Positions 1-7,955 of a stretch of DNA of 14,598 nt are shown piece by piece; position 1 is the stretch's first letter; the number at the start of each line of letters is the position of its first letter. The DNA is taken from positions 1 to 14,598 of the forward strand of contig JAFGQA010000363.1 of NCBI GenBank assembly GCA_016935885.1, written 5' to 3'. The stretch is from Phycisphaerae bacterium. Lineage in GTDB: Bacteria; Planctomycetota; Phycisphaerae; UBA1845; UTPLA1. A program made the position numbers and the translations under genes. Below the pieces are notes generated by a model that searched no databases, was not told the DNA's origin, and saw nothing but the letters and a program-made list of their open reading frames with translations.

Positions 1-261
1 GTTCTCAAGACGGAATCGTTACCACCGGTAGGTCGTCAGCCTGAGCCGACACCCCATCAAGACCCCAAAGTGCCAAAGTCCAGACACCGCCGGGACGGCG
101 GTGCCACAGCCTGTCGAAAACAAAGGGGTCAAAGAACGCGCCCAAAAGAGGCGCCCGGCCACTTTGATCTCAGCCGACCCCTCGGACAAAGCGATGTCTT
201 CGACGACAGGGTAGCCTGACCCCTCCTTCCTCGGTTGCGGTGGCCCCATGCCGCCGGTTGT
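1..261. other. Gene-free left edge
   Basis: No convincing coding region is seen. The one long minus-strand open frame here reads through a hairpin repeat (85-107) and has no recognisable domain or ribosome site. GACCCC at 61-66 is the complement of GGGGTC at 125-130, so the hairpin sits inside a 70-bp segment with short inverted ends. No terminator with a T-run is visible for the minus-strand cupin gene that ends at 262. Confidence 0.5.
85..107. repeat. Hairpin repeat, CACCGsC subtype
   Basis: A perfect 7-bp stem (CACCGCC 85-91 with GGCGGTG 97-103) closes a 5-base loop, and the right arm runs into GTGCCAC (101-107). The same plan (CACCG-C arm, short loop, arm merging with GTGCCAC) recurs at 11274-11297 and, in reverse orientation, at 3193-3215. 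It is read as one member of the dispersed hairpin family of this window. Confidence 0.6.
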
Positions 262-615
262 TCAGCGTGAGCAATCCTCGGCGGCGGGGATCAGGCAGAT
301 GATCTCACACGGCGTGTCGCCGTCGTTCACTATGCCGTGCTTCTCCGTCGCCGGGATGAACGCCACGTCGCCCGGTTTGAAGGGCCGATCACCCTGCTCG
401 GACTTGAAGTGGCCGGTGCCCTTGAGGACGAAGACCTCATGCTCATAGTCATGCTGATGGTGCGGCGTGTGGCCGCCCGGCGCGACCTCGAAGTGGCGCA
501 TGTGGAAGTTCTTCGCGCCGTGCTCGGGGCCGATGAGCATCCGCATCTTGACCTTCTCGGCGCCGTCCATCTCGACGTCGTTCTGCTGATAAGATTCGAT
601 GGGCTGCAGATTCAT
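262..615 (-). CDS. Small single-domain cupin protein
   Basis: This encodes a 117-residue protein that is essentially one cupin barrel. Cupin motif 1 is seen at residues 47-68 (GGHTPHHQHDYEHE..., with H53, H55 and E60 as likely metal ligands). Motif 2 is at 81-94 (PGDVAFIPATEKHG), with H93 as the fourth ligand. Stand-alone cupins of this size bind a divalent metal; they include isomerase-like, dioxygenase-like and purely sensory proteins, and the substrate cannot be read from sequence. There is no signal peptide, so it should be cytosolic. The ATG start is preceded by AAAGAGG at a suitable distance, and a promoter lies at 685-713. It is divergent from the epimerase gene at 924 and shares the intergenic region with it. 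Family is certain, function unknown. Confidence 0.9.
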   Translation of the reverse strand: MNLQPIESYQQNDVEMDGAEKVKMRMLIGPEHGAKNFHMRHFEVAPGGHTPHHQHDYEHEVFVLKGTGHFKSEQGDRPFKPGDVAFIPATEKHGIVNDGDTPCEIICLIPAAEDCSR

Positions 616-684
616 AACGCGCCTCTTTGCGGTTTAAGAGCACCCCCCGGGTTTCGTTGGCAGGTGACCCGGCTATTCCCGCAG

Positions 685-713
685 ATTATGTTCTCGCGCC
701 GCCTTGATTGCAA
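685..713 (-). promoter_or_regulatory. Sigma-70-like promoter of the cupin gene
   Basis: Read on the minus strand, TTGCAA (708-713) and CATAAT (685-690) are separated by exactly 17 bases. The -10 matches TATAAT at five of six positions and the -35 matches TTGACA at four. It would give a leader of about 60 nt before the ATG at 615. It is close to the tandem repeats at 729-776, which could act as an operator. Confidence 0.5.
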
Positions 714-728
714 GCAACCTGCGACATT

Positions 729-776
729 GACAGCAGGATGCGATGACAGCAGTATGCTATGATAGCAGAATGGGGG
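729..776 (+). repeat. Three tandem 16-bp repeats (candidate operator)
   Basis: Three head-to-tail copies of a 16-bp unit start at 729, 745 and 761: GACAGCAGGATGCGAT, GACAGCAGTATGCTAT and GATAGCAGAATGGGGG. The first two copies differ at two positions; the third keeps GAtAGCAGnATG and then decays. The array lies just upstream of the cupin promoter (on its -35 side) and overlaps possible plus-strand promoter elements for the epimerase gene. A regulator binding site is the simplest reading. Three short direct repeats alone do not indicate a replication origin, and no AT-rich unwinding region or replication gene is present. Confidence 0.55.
755..763 (+). promoter_or_regulatory. Possible extended -10 element
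   Basis: TGCTATGAT at 755-763 fits an extended -10 (TGnTATAAT, one mismatch). A TTGACA at 727-732 is in the same region but spaced 25 bases from it; it is 20 bases from an alternative TATGCT at 753. Either would fire toward the epimerase gene through the hairpin repeat at 796-868. Because these letters also belong to the 16-bp repeats, the promoter call is weak. Confidence 0.25.
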
Positions 777-795
777 TTCGTGGCAGTTCAGGCGG

Positions 796-868
796 GTGCC
801 ACGGGCAGCTTGTCTGCCCGTGTGTCCATCGCGTGTGCGGGCACTGGCGGACAAGCCGCCAGTGGCAC
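796..868. repeat. Paired-hairpin repeat bounded by GTGCCAC/GTGGCAC
   Basis: GTGCCAC at 796-802 and its complement GTGGCAC at 862-868 bound a 73-bp element with two perfect hairpins. The first is CACGGGCAG (800-808) with CTGCCCGTG (814-822). The second is CACTGGCGG (842-850) with CCGCCAGTG (856-864). Each has a 9-bp stem and a 5-base loop. The same two hairpins recur at 12876-12921, a degenerate pair at 7562-7636, and a single one inside the kinase gene at 3811-3833. Here it lies in the leader of the epimerase gene. Confidence 0.8.
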
Positions 869-902
869 GCATGGTGTTCATGCATCAGCAGAACCGGCTT
901 AG

Positions 903-1874
<972 letters not shown>

Positions 1875-1916
1875 AGCTCGCGGATAGCGTGATCAGGAGG
1901 TCGAAAGAGGAGGCAT

Positions 1917-1940
1917 CTTGCGGCGGCCTGCCGCCGCGAG
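1917..1940 (+). terminator. Strong GC hairpin after the epimerase gene
   Basis: Ten bases at 1917-1926 pair with 1931-1940 (GCGGCGG against CCGCCGC at the core, one G-U pair) across a 4-base loop, 43 bases after the epimerase stop codon. There is no T-run on the plus strand, so it is at best a weak or Rho-assisted terminator or a 3'-end stabiliser. Confidence 0.3.
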
Positions 1941-1959
1941 CGATGAAGAACTGAATGGC

Positions 1960-1993
1960 AAAAAAAGAGGGGCCCGCCGCGAGACGGGTCCCC
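1960..1993 (-). terminator. Intrinsic terminator, minus strand
   Basis: On the minus strand a GC hairpin (arms 1985-1993 and 1969-1976, eight pairs with one bulged base, 8-base loop) is followed by TCT7 (1968-1960). This is the canonical Rho-independent form. It is about 290 bases beyond the response-regulator stop codon, so it more naturally ends a short transcript from the promoter at 2067-2095, although it would also stop read-through from the kinase operon before it meets the convergent epimerase gene. Confidence 0.75.
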
Positions 1994-2061
1994 TGCCTAC
2001 GGGCTCCCTTCCACCCTCCAGGGAACCAGATTCCCAATCCCTCCTATGCTTCCTCCAACGC
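1960..2061 (-). ncRNA. Candidate GGA-rich small RNA
   Basis: A sigma-70-like promoter and an intrinsic terminator bracket about 100 nt with no supported reading frame, the arrangement of a stand-alone small RNA. The minus-strand transcript is purine-rich and has nine GGA trinucleotides, two of them as AGGGA. An internal hairpin (about 2022-2029 with 2003-2010, one wobble pair) has a roughly 10-nt loop that displays two GGA motifs. RNAs that titrate CsrA/RsmA (CsrB, RsmY, RsmZ) carry many GGA motifs in loops, so such a role is possible but unproven. I compared it with SRP RNA by eye: the conserved GGAA-loop domain is missing. The A of a +1 near 2061-2063 is estimated from promoter spacing. Confidence 0.45.
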
Positions 2062-2066
2062 GTGTT

Positions 2067-2095
2067 AGCCTACACGCATTGGGCCACGATGTCAA
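2067..2095 (-). promoter_or_regulatory. Sigma-70-like promoter for the candidate small RNA
   Basis: On the minus strand a perfect TTGACA (2090-2095) is followed after exactly 17 bases by TAGGCT (2067-2072), which keeps the first, second and last bases of TATAAT. Transcription would start near 2061-2063 and end at the terminator at 1960. Confidence 0.5.
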
Positions 2096-2210
2096 CGATG
2101 TTCAAAGGGCAAGCAGAGCGCGAAACCGGGGATGGCTGAACCAACCCGGCTGCGACGACGCCGCGCTCCCGGAAGGTACCGCAAGGCCTTGGAAGGAGCA
2201 CAAGTTATCG

Positions 2211-2239
2211 GTCGTTTGAGAGCTGAGCTGCCAAACGAC
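2211..2239. repeat. Inverted repeat downstream of the response regulator
   Basis: GTCGTTTG (2211-2218) and CAAACGAC (2232-2239) form an 8-bp stem. The 13-base loop contains the sub-palindrome AGCTGAGCT. It is 48 bases past the regulator stop codon. There is no T-run on either strand, so it may be a 3'-end processing or stability hairpin, or a protein-binding dyad. Confidence 0.45.
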
Positions 2240-2286
2240 TCCCGGGCCAGATGCAGTACGCTTCGGGAAAGGCCTTGAACCGGCTC

Positions 2287-3033
2287 TCACGCCTCGCTTA
2301 ATCCGTCTTCGGGACACAACCCCTTTGTCAGGCATCCGTTGCGCGGCCGCGAGCGATGGCTTTGCGATGAGCGCGGCTGCGGTTCGGCCAAGCCCTCGCG
2401 AATCGCAAAGAGGGCCAGCCCTACACGATCATGGATGTCGAGTGTCCTCATGAGCCGCATGGTGTGATGCTCGACGGTCTTGACGCTGATGCTCATCTGC
2501 TCGGCGATTTTCTTCTTGGACATACCGCGCGCGATGTAACGCAAGGTCTCCAGCTCGCGCGGCCGTAGCGTCGCGGCGCGGGACTTCCGGGCCGTGAGCA
2601 GCCTCGCACCGGTGGAGCCCACCACGATTCGAGACTGAACCTCCTCCGAGAAACACGCACCACCGGCGGCCACTTCAAGGATCGCCTCGACGACCCTCTC
2701 TGGAGGTTCGCGCTTCGTCAGGTATCCCCTGGCCTTCACCTTCAGCGCCTCCTCAATGTACTGATCGTGCATGAACGCGCTGAGGAAGATGATGCGGGTC
2801 TCCGGCCACATTCTTGTGATCTCACGGGCGGCATCGAAACTCACCATCCCGGGCATGTCGATGTCCATCAGGATGACGTCGGGTCTGCCCGCGAGCGTCT
2901 TGGTGATCGCCTCGTCCGCAGTGCCGGCCGTGCCGGTCACGACGAATCGCGGCTCTCGTTGCAGGCGCTCGGCCAACGCGCCTCGCACCAGTGCATGATC
3001 GTCCACGAGGAGGATCTTGATTTCACGCGCCAT
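2287..3033 (-). CDS. NarL/LuxR-family response regulator
   Basis: This is a 248-residue two-domain regulator. The receiver domain (about 5-125) has the acidic pair D11/D12, phospho-acceptor D57 (LMDIDMPG), S85 and K107. The C-terminal LuxR-type helix-turn-helix (about 155-215) is typical: LRPRELETLRYIARGMSKKK, then SVKTVEHH in the recognition helix. It should bind DNA as a dimer when phosphorylated. The ATG at 3033 is preferred over an upstream in-frame TTG (3051) because GGAAGGA lies just before the ATG. It overlaps the end of the hybrid kinase gene by 11 bases, so the pair is translationally coupled and the kinase is the probable partner. A Ser/Arg-rich tail of about 30 residues follows the DNA-binding domain and is unusual. 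Confidence 0.93.
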   Translation of the reverse strand: MAREIKILLVDDHALVRGALAERLQREPRFVVTGTAGTADEAITKTLAGRPDVILMDIDMPGMVSFDAAREITRMWPETRIIFLSAFMHDQYIEEALKVKARGYLTKREPPERVVEAILEVAAGGACFSEEVQSRIVVGSTGARLLTARKSRAATLRPRELETLRYIARGMSKKKIAEQMSISVKTVEHHTMRLMRTLDIHDRVGLALFAIREGLAEPQPRSSQSHRSRPRNGCLTKGLCPEDGLSEA

Positions 3034-6000
3034 TGTTGCTCGTCCTTCCAACCGCTGCCGGTTCCAGCAACTGAGACACCAGTGCCATCAGATCCAACAT
3101 CTGAAAGGGCTTGCGCAACAGACAGCCGCACGATGGGAGGCTGTCCGCCGTCGACGCAGGGTCGTCCACCGCGCCACGCTCCTTGCCGATCCGTGGCACC
3201 GGCATCTCGCCGGCGGGATCATAGACTCCGGCGCTCCCGGTTACGACAATGAACGGGATCTTGCCATGTCTCTGCTGGGCTTCGCCAAGGAATGAAGCGC
3301 CGTCCTTCTGGGGAAGATCGAGATCAAGAACTATCAGACGTACAACGCCCCTGTGGGCATCGAGTGTCGCCAGGGCTTCCACGCCGTCAGCCGCGGGGAG
3401 GACCTCATAGCCCCGCGAGCGGAGCGTGGAAGTGATGATCGATCGCACGTGCTCGTCGTCTTCGACCACGACGACGACCTCTCCGTTTCCGTTGCGGAAT
3501 CTGGGCTCAGATGGCTTTGGCTGCTCGGCGGCAGGGACGCAGCAAGGGAATGCCGCCGTGACGCGCGTGCCTCGACCGGACCGCGAGGACACTTCGATGT
3601 GCCCGTCCTGGTCGGTGACGATGCCGTGAATGACCGACATGCCCAGGCCGGTTCCTTGCCCGCGCGGCTTCGTGGTGAAGAACGGCTCGAAGACTCGAGA
3701 GCTGACCTCGTCCGTCATGCCGACGCCGGTATCTTCCACAACGAGCACCGCCTCGCCCGGTTGCCCGACCTCGCCCGACGGTCCTGTGCCCGTTCCGCAT
3801 AGGCGGGTGCCACTGGCAGCTTGCCTGCCAGTGCGCATGTCCCGTGCCGGCTCTTTGCGAAGCGAGATGCGCAGAACGCCGCCGTCCGGCATGGCATCAC
3901 GGGCGTTGACGGCGAGGTTCATGACCACTTGTTGGAGCTGCGTGGCGTCGGCGTTCACCCAGATCTCCGATGTGTCGGGAAGGACCTCGACCACGTCGAT
4001 GGAGGCGGGCAACACGTGTCGCAGCAAGCGAAGCGTGTCGCGGACGGTCTTGACGAAGTCCACCGGCGCCTTCTCGGCGACCTTCTTGCGGCTGAAGGTC
4101 AGCAGGGCGTTGGTGACACCACGCGCCTGCCGGGCGCTCTGTTCGACCATCTCCAAGGCCCGTGCGGCCGGATGACCGTCGGGCAACGTCGTCTTCGCGA
4201 GATCCGTGTAGCCGAAGATTGCCGTCAGCAAATTGCTGAAATCATGGGCAATGCCGCCCGCGAGGAGCCCCACCGCCTCCATCTTCTGGGCTTGTCGAAG
4301 TTGGCCTTCGAGTTTGGCCTTCTCCTTCTCGGCCTGCCTGCGAGAGGTGATGTCCCGGTTGACCGAGACCGTGCCGATCCATCCACCATCTTCAGCATTC
4401 AACTGAACGAGAAAGGCTTCACAGACGCCTTCTCTCCCATCCTTGTGTACGAAATTCACCTCGCTCGACCAGTAGCCATCTTGCTGGATACCCGTGTGAA
4501 TGCTGTCTGTAATCAGCTTGGCTTCCTCAGGTCTGTTCAGTAATTCCGGACTCTTGCCGATGACCTCTTCCTTGCAGTAGCCGAATATCTGTTCCGCGCC
4601 GGTATTCCAGTCGGCGATCCGGTCCTGTCTATCCGTGATGATCACACCGTCGTTGATGCTGTTGAAGACCAGGGCTTGCCGTCGCAACGTTGCCTCCGCG
4701 CGCTTGCGATCTGAGATATCAACCATCATGACGGAGAAGAACAGCGGGGCACCGTTGGAGTCGGTGATGAATGCGGCATCCATCAAGGTGGGGAAGACGT
4801 TGCCGTCCCGCCGCTTGTGCCAGACCTCTTCACTGACGTAACTGCCCTCGTGCCGGAGTTTGGCATTCATCCTGTCAACGTGCGACATTTGCTCTTCTGT
4901 GTGCAAAACCGATATGTGCGCACCAATCAACTCCTCGCGTGCGTAGCCGTGCATCCGGGCAAAGGCCTCGTTGACGTAGAGCAGCCTGCCGTCGAGATCA
5001 CTGATCGCATTGCCGTGGGGGGTCCTGTCAGAAATCGTCTTGAATTTTCGTAGTTCCTCTTCCGCCTTCTTGCGCGTCGTGATGTCGCGGTCGATGCCGC
5101 GGTAACCCAGGACTCTTCCGTTCCCGTCAAGTATTGGCACGCCACTCGTCTCCAGCACCACGCGTCGCCCGTTCCGGTGAATGTTGACGTTCTCCAACCC
5201 TGCAAACGGCTCTTGTGACTCGGCGCGGACCCTGAATACGCTGGCGACCCGTTTCGCCTCCTCGACAGGCATGAAATCGAAGGGGGTCTTGCCGATCACC
5301 TCCTCGGGCTCGTAACCCAACAAGTCCTTGACTTTGGGGCTGGCATAGGTATAGCGACTATCCTGATCCATTTCCCAGACCCAGTCACTGGTTGTCTCGA
5401 CCAGCGAGCGGAATTTATCCTCGCTCCTCCGCAGCGTCTCCTCCGCCTGCTTGCGTTCGGTGATGCCCCGGATGACGGCGAGCACGAACGGCTCTGTGTC
5501 AGAATGAAGGCCCGCGGAGAGGGACAACTCCACAGGGAAGACCTTGCCGTCAGCACGCAACGCAGGGAGTTCGAGTGTCTTGCCGATCGCGCCGCGCAGT
5601 CCGCCCCTCGTGAAAAAGCCCTTTACGTAGCGCGCGTGGCGCTGCTGATACCCTTCGGGCATCAGACAGTCGAGCGGCTGGCCGATCATCCGCTCCTTCG
5701 CCTGACCGAACATCGTCTCGGCCGCGGGATTGAACAGCCTAACCAATCCGTCTTTGTCGATCGCGATCATCGCATCCTTGCTCGCATCCACGACCGTTCG
5801 GAACAGTACCTCGCTCTCGCTCAACGCCTCCTCGGCCCGCTTCTGCTCGGTGATGTCGATCCAATAGCCGACAATCTCACGCGGGCTGCCATCTGCGGCA
5901 CGCACCAGTCGCATTTCGTCGCGCATCCATACACAGGTGCCATCTTGATGACGAAAGCGGTATTCATGTAGGTGATGCCCGTGCTCGAACAGGCGCGGCA

Positions 6001-7204
6001 ACTCGGAGAAGACCCGTGGCGCATCCTCCGGGTGAATATGATCAGCCCAGAAGCTGGGCCCGTCCGTGAATTCCTGCACCCCATAGCCGAGCAGTGCTTC
6101 GACATTCTCGCTGATGAACGTGGCCGGGTAAGCGCCCGCCGGCTCGCAGGTATAGATCACTGCCGGGCTGGTGGTAAGGAGAAACGATAGTCGTGCCTCG
6201 CTCTTCCGCAGCGCCTCCTCGGCCCGCTTGCTCTCGGTGATGTCCCGGCCTACCGACTGATACTCGGCGATCTGGCCGTTGTCATCGAAGACTGCCCGGT
6301 CGGTCCACTGGTGCCAGCGGATCTGGCCGTTCTTCGCGATAACGCGGTGTTCATGGCTGGCAATAGGGTTCTCACGGCTGAGCGAATCGAAATGCTCCTG
6401 CACCTTTCCGTGTTCCTCCTCGGGGATGAGCGCCATGAGGCTACTGCCGAGGAGTTCCTCGCTGTCCTTGCCAAAGCAGCGGCAGTAGGCATTATTCACG
6501 AACGTGTGTACCCCACCCGGCAGCCAGCGGCAGATCAACTCCGTTTGATCCTCCACGATTGCGCGGTAGCGGTGCTCGCTCTCCTTCATCGCCTCTTCGG
6601 CGCGCCTGCGCTCGCGGACCTCCTCCACGAGACGCCTGTTGGCGGCCAACAGGTCACGAGTCCGCTTCTCCACCCGTGCTTCCAATTCGTCGCGGGCCTT
6701 TCGCAGCGCATCCTCCGCACGCTTGTACGCCGTGATGTCTCGCGAGATGCCAACGATTCCCACGACTTGCCCAGATGTGTTCCGGATCGGAGCCTTTGTA
6801 GTCGAGAACCAGCGCGGCTCGGTGCCGTCCGGCCCGGCCTGCTCAACCTTCGCGATCATCGGCTCGCCGCTGTTGATGAGGTGCTGCTCGTCTGCAAGGA
6901 ACTCGTCAGCCATTTCCGCCGGGTAGAAGTCCGCATCCCGCTTCCCGACCACCTTGCTGGGGCCATCGACGCCGTAGAAACGCGCCAGGGCAGGATTGAC
7001 CCGCGTGAACCGGCTCTCACGATCCTTGAAGTAGATGTTGTCCGGGATGTTCTCCATCAATAGCCGCAGGAACTGTCGCTCTCGCCGCAGTGCCTCCTCT
7101 GCCCGCATGCAATTGCGATGCTCGGATTCAAGAGCCGCCAGGCGTGCTCGCAACGCCTCGTTCTCGTCACGAAGCCGAGCCTCACCATTGTCAGACTCGC
7201 TCAA
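3023..7204 (-). CDS. Seven-PAS hybrid sensor histidine kinase
   Basis: The protein has 1393 residues and no membrane segment, so it should be a cytosolic sensor. An N-terminal coiled coil (1-45) is followed by PAS domains at about 48-160, 212-325, 338-455, 467-583, 597-712, 722-833 and 845-953, joined by repeated KRAEEAL-type linkers; a longer coiled coil lies at 160-210. Then come a HisKA dimerisation domain with H987 (GGIAHDFSN), a HATPase domain (N1100; DTGVGM at 1158-1163; GTGLGM at 1184-1189) and a C-terminal receiver (D1249/D1250, D1294, T1322, K1365). The start is TTG with AAGGAG six bases upstream. Two segments, about 1120-1147 in the ATPase domain and 1326-1350 in the receiver, look like insertions, and each is encoded by a hairpin repeat. 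Phosphotransfer to the overlapping regulator gene is likely. No HPt domain is present. Confidence 0.93.
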   Translation of the reverse strand: MSESDNGEARLRDENEALRARLAALESEHRNCMRAEEALRRERQFLRLLMENIPDNIYFKDRESRFTRVNPALARFYGVDGPSKVVGKRDADFYPAEMADEFLADEQHLINSGEPMIAKVEQAGPDGTEPRWFSTTKAPIRNTSGQVVGIVGISRDITAYKRAEDALRKARDELEARVEKRTRDLLAANRRLVEEVRERRRAEEAMKESEHRYRAIVEDQTELICRWLPGGVHTFVNNAYCRCFGKDSEELLGSSLMALIPEEEHGKVQEHFDSLSRENPIASHEHRVIAKNGQIRWHQWTDRAVFDDNGQIAEYQSVGRDITESKRAEEALRKSEARLSFLLTTSPAVIYTCEPAGAYPATFISENVEALLGYGVQEFTDGPSFWADHIHPEDAPRVFSELPRLFEHGHHLHEYRFRHQDGTCVWMRDEMRLVRAADGSPREIVGYWIDITEQKRAEEALSESEVLFRTVVDASKDAMIAIDKDGLVRLFNPAAETMFGQAKERMIGQPLDCLMPEGYQQRHARYVKGFFTRGGLRGAIGKTLELPALRADGKVFPVELSLSAGLHSDTEPFVLAVIRGITERKQAEETLRRSEDKFRSLVETTSDWVWEMDQDSRYTYASPKVKDLLGYEPEEVIGKTPFDFMPVEEAKRVASVFRVRAESQEPFAGLENVNIHRNGRRVVLETSGVPILDGNGRVLGYRGIDRDITTRKKAEEELRKFKTISDRTPHGNAISDLDGRLLYVNEAFARMHGYAREELIGAHISVLHTEEQMSHVDRMNAKLRHEGSYVSEEVWHKRRDGNVFPTLMDAAFITDSNGAPLFFSVMMVDISDRKRAEATLRRQALVFNSINDGVIITDRQDRIADWNTGAEQIFGYCKEEVIGKSPELLNRPEEAKLITDSIHTGIQQDGYWSSEVNFVHKDGREGVCEAFLVQLNAEDGGWIGTVSVNRDITSRRQAEKEKAKLEGQLRQAQKMEAVGLLAGGIAHDFSNLLTAIFGYTDLAKTTLPDGHPAARALEMVEQSARQARGVTNALLTFSRKKVAEKAPVDFVKTVRDTLRLLRHVLPASIDVVEVLPDTSEIWVNADATQLQQVVMNLAVNARDAMPDGGVLRISLRKEPARDMRTGRQAASGTRLCGTGTGPSGEVGQPGEAVLVVEDTGVGMTDEVSSRVFEPFFTTKPRGQGTGLGMSVIHGIVTDQDGHIEVSSRSGRGTRVTAAFPCCVPAAEQPKPSEPRFRNGNGEVVVVVEDDEHVRSIITSTLRSRGYEVLPAADGVEALATLDAHRGVVRLIVLDLDLPQKDGASFLGEAQQRHGKIPFIVVTGSAGVYDPAGEMPVPRIGKERGAVDDPASTADSLPSCGCLLRKPFQMLDLMALVSQLLEPAAVGRTSNNGA
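3193..3215. repeat. Hairpin repeat inside the kinase receiver domain
   Basis: GTGGCAC (3193-3199) leads into CACCGGC (3197-3203), a 5-base loop, and GCCGGCG (3209-3215), which pairs except at the last-but-one position. It is the reverse orientation of the subtype at 85-107 and 11274-11297. It encodes kinase residues about 1330-1338, between T1322 and K1365 of the receiver. Those residues are about 43 apart rather than the roughly 20 usual in CheY-like domains. Confidence 0.55.
3811..3833. repeat. Hairpin repeat inside the kinase ATPase domain
   Basis: CACTGGCAG (3811-3819) and CTGCCAGTG (3825-3833) form a perfect 9-bp stem with a 5-base loop, and GTGCCAC (3807-3813) lies at the left edge. 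It belongs with the second hairpin of the elements at 796-868 and 12874-12925. In the kinase frame it encodes TGRQAASG (about residues 1125-1132), within a Gly/Thr-rich stretch between the N box and the G1 box that has no obvious family counterpart. The frame is kept open. Confidence 0.75.
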
Positions 7205-7555
7205 GGCGCTCTCCTTCTACTCTCAAGGGTCGGTCATCTTCTTCGTTGGGAACCATCCTCTAATCACGCCGATGGGACAACGACGCGCACGTGCTCGGCC
7301 GAAGCTCGCCCGCGATTGCGCCCTGCCCCCCGCGAACCAGCGGCCTTGCCACAACAGCATCCTTCCTATGGCGGCGGCCATGATACCAGCGCTGCTGTGC
7401 GGGCCAGGCCGTGCTCCGGGACCGGGACTGTTGTGCCGTTCCTACCGCCCAATGGCCAGAACAGAGACATTGTATGGTAACAAATTGCAGTGTCTTTGGG
7501 CAAGGCGCCGCGCCGACGCAGGGTCCGTGACACTTCCGGCGGCATTCGACTCTGT

Positions 7556-7640
7556 GTGCCACGGGCGGCCTGTCCGCCCGTCCGGTCTCTCCGGTGGGCG
7601 CATGGGGCACACACACTGGCAGGCAGGCTGCCACTGGCAC
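7556..7640. repeat. Degenerate paired-hairpin repeat
   Basis: GTGCCAC (7556-7562) opens the element. The first hairpin is CGGGCGG (7562-7568) with CCGCCCG (7574-7580). The second, CACTGGCAG (7614-7622) with 7628-7636, has one mismatch. TGGCAC closes the element at 7640. The plan is that of 796-868, with a slightly longer spacer between the hairpins, and it is in the same orientation. Confidence 0.65.
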
Positions 7641-7715
7641 GCCTAGACTGTCACAGACCCGACGCGGCAGGTGTAGGTCACGATTGTAGGTGGATTCTAA
7701 TGGCGGCCAGGGGCC

Positions 7716-7955
7716 GCTGGTGCGAGAGTCCTTCCCGCTGGTGCGAGAATCCTTCCCGCTGGTGCGAGAATCCTTTCTCGCACCCACTTCCGGCGGAAAT
7801 CTTCTCTCACACTTCGACACGAGGAACCGAGAAGGGATTCTCGGCCCAGCTTCGTCCCGCTGGTGCGAGATTCCTTCTCGCACCCACTTCCGGCGGAAAT
7901 CTTCTCTCACACTTCGACACGAGGAACCGAGAAGGGATTCTCGGCCCAGCTTCGT
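7716..7955. repeat. Nested tandem repeat: 21-bp units, then two 100-bp units
   Basis: Three copies of a 21-bp unit (GCTGGTGCGAGAATCCTTCC-like) start at 7716, 7737 and 7758. The third leads into a unit of about 100 bp that is duplicated: 7775-7855 and 7875-7955 are identical over 81 bases. Each 100-bp unit has two hairpins. X is GGTGCGAGAA (7761-7770) with TTCTCGCACC (7775-7784); its second copy is a 9-bp stem at 7862-7870 and 7876-7884. Y is CCGAGAA (7827-7833) with TTCTCGG (7838-7844), copied at 7927-7944. The 21-bp units supply extra left arms of X. No coding role is evident. Confidence 0.85.

Noticed and set aside
19..249. Minus-strand open frame of 76 codons
   Set aside because: It reads through the 85-107 hairpin repeat, giving the TGCGTAVPAVSG peptide typical of repeat-derived frames, and has no domain or ribosome site.
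729..776. Replication-origin iterons
   Set aside because: There are only three short repeats, with no DnaA boxes, no AT-rich region and no replication or partition genes nearby.
612..881. Minus-strand open frame of 89 codons in the divergent promoter region
   Set aside because: It spans the paired-hairpin repeat and the 16-bp tandem repeats and contains the repeat peptide TGRQAARGTR; it is not a gene.
1960..2061. SRP (4.5S) RNA
   Set aside because: The size is similar, but the conserved apical domain with its GGAA loop and adjoining internal loops is not found.
7260..7910. Minus-strand open frame of 216 codons with KDSRTSG repeats
   Set aside because: Its repeats are translations of the 21-bp and 100-bp DNA repeats, and the rest reads through the 7556-7640 hairpin element. 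No domain is present.
7716..7955. CRISPR array
   Set aside because: The 21-bp units are contiguous with no unique spacers and the 100-bp units are full duplications; there are no cas genes.
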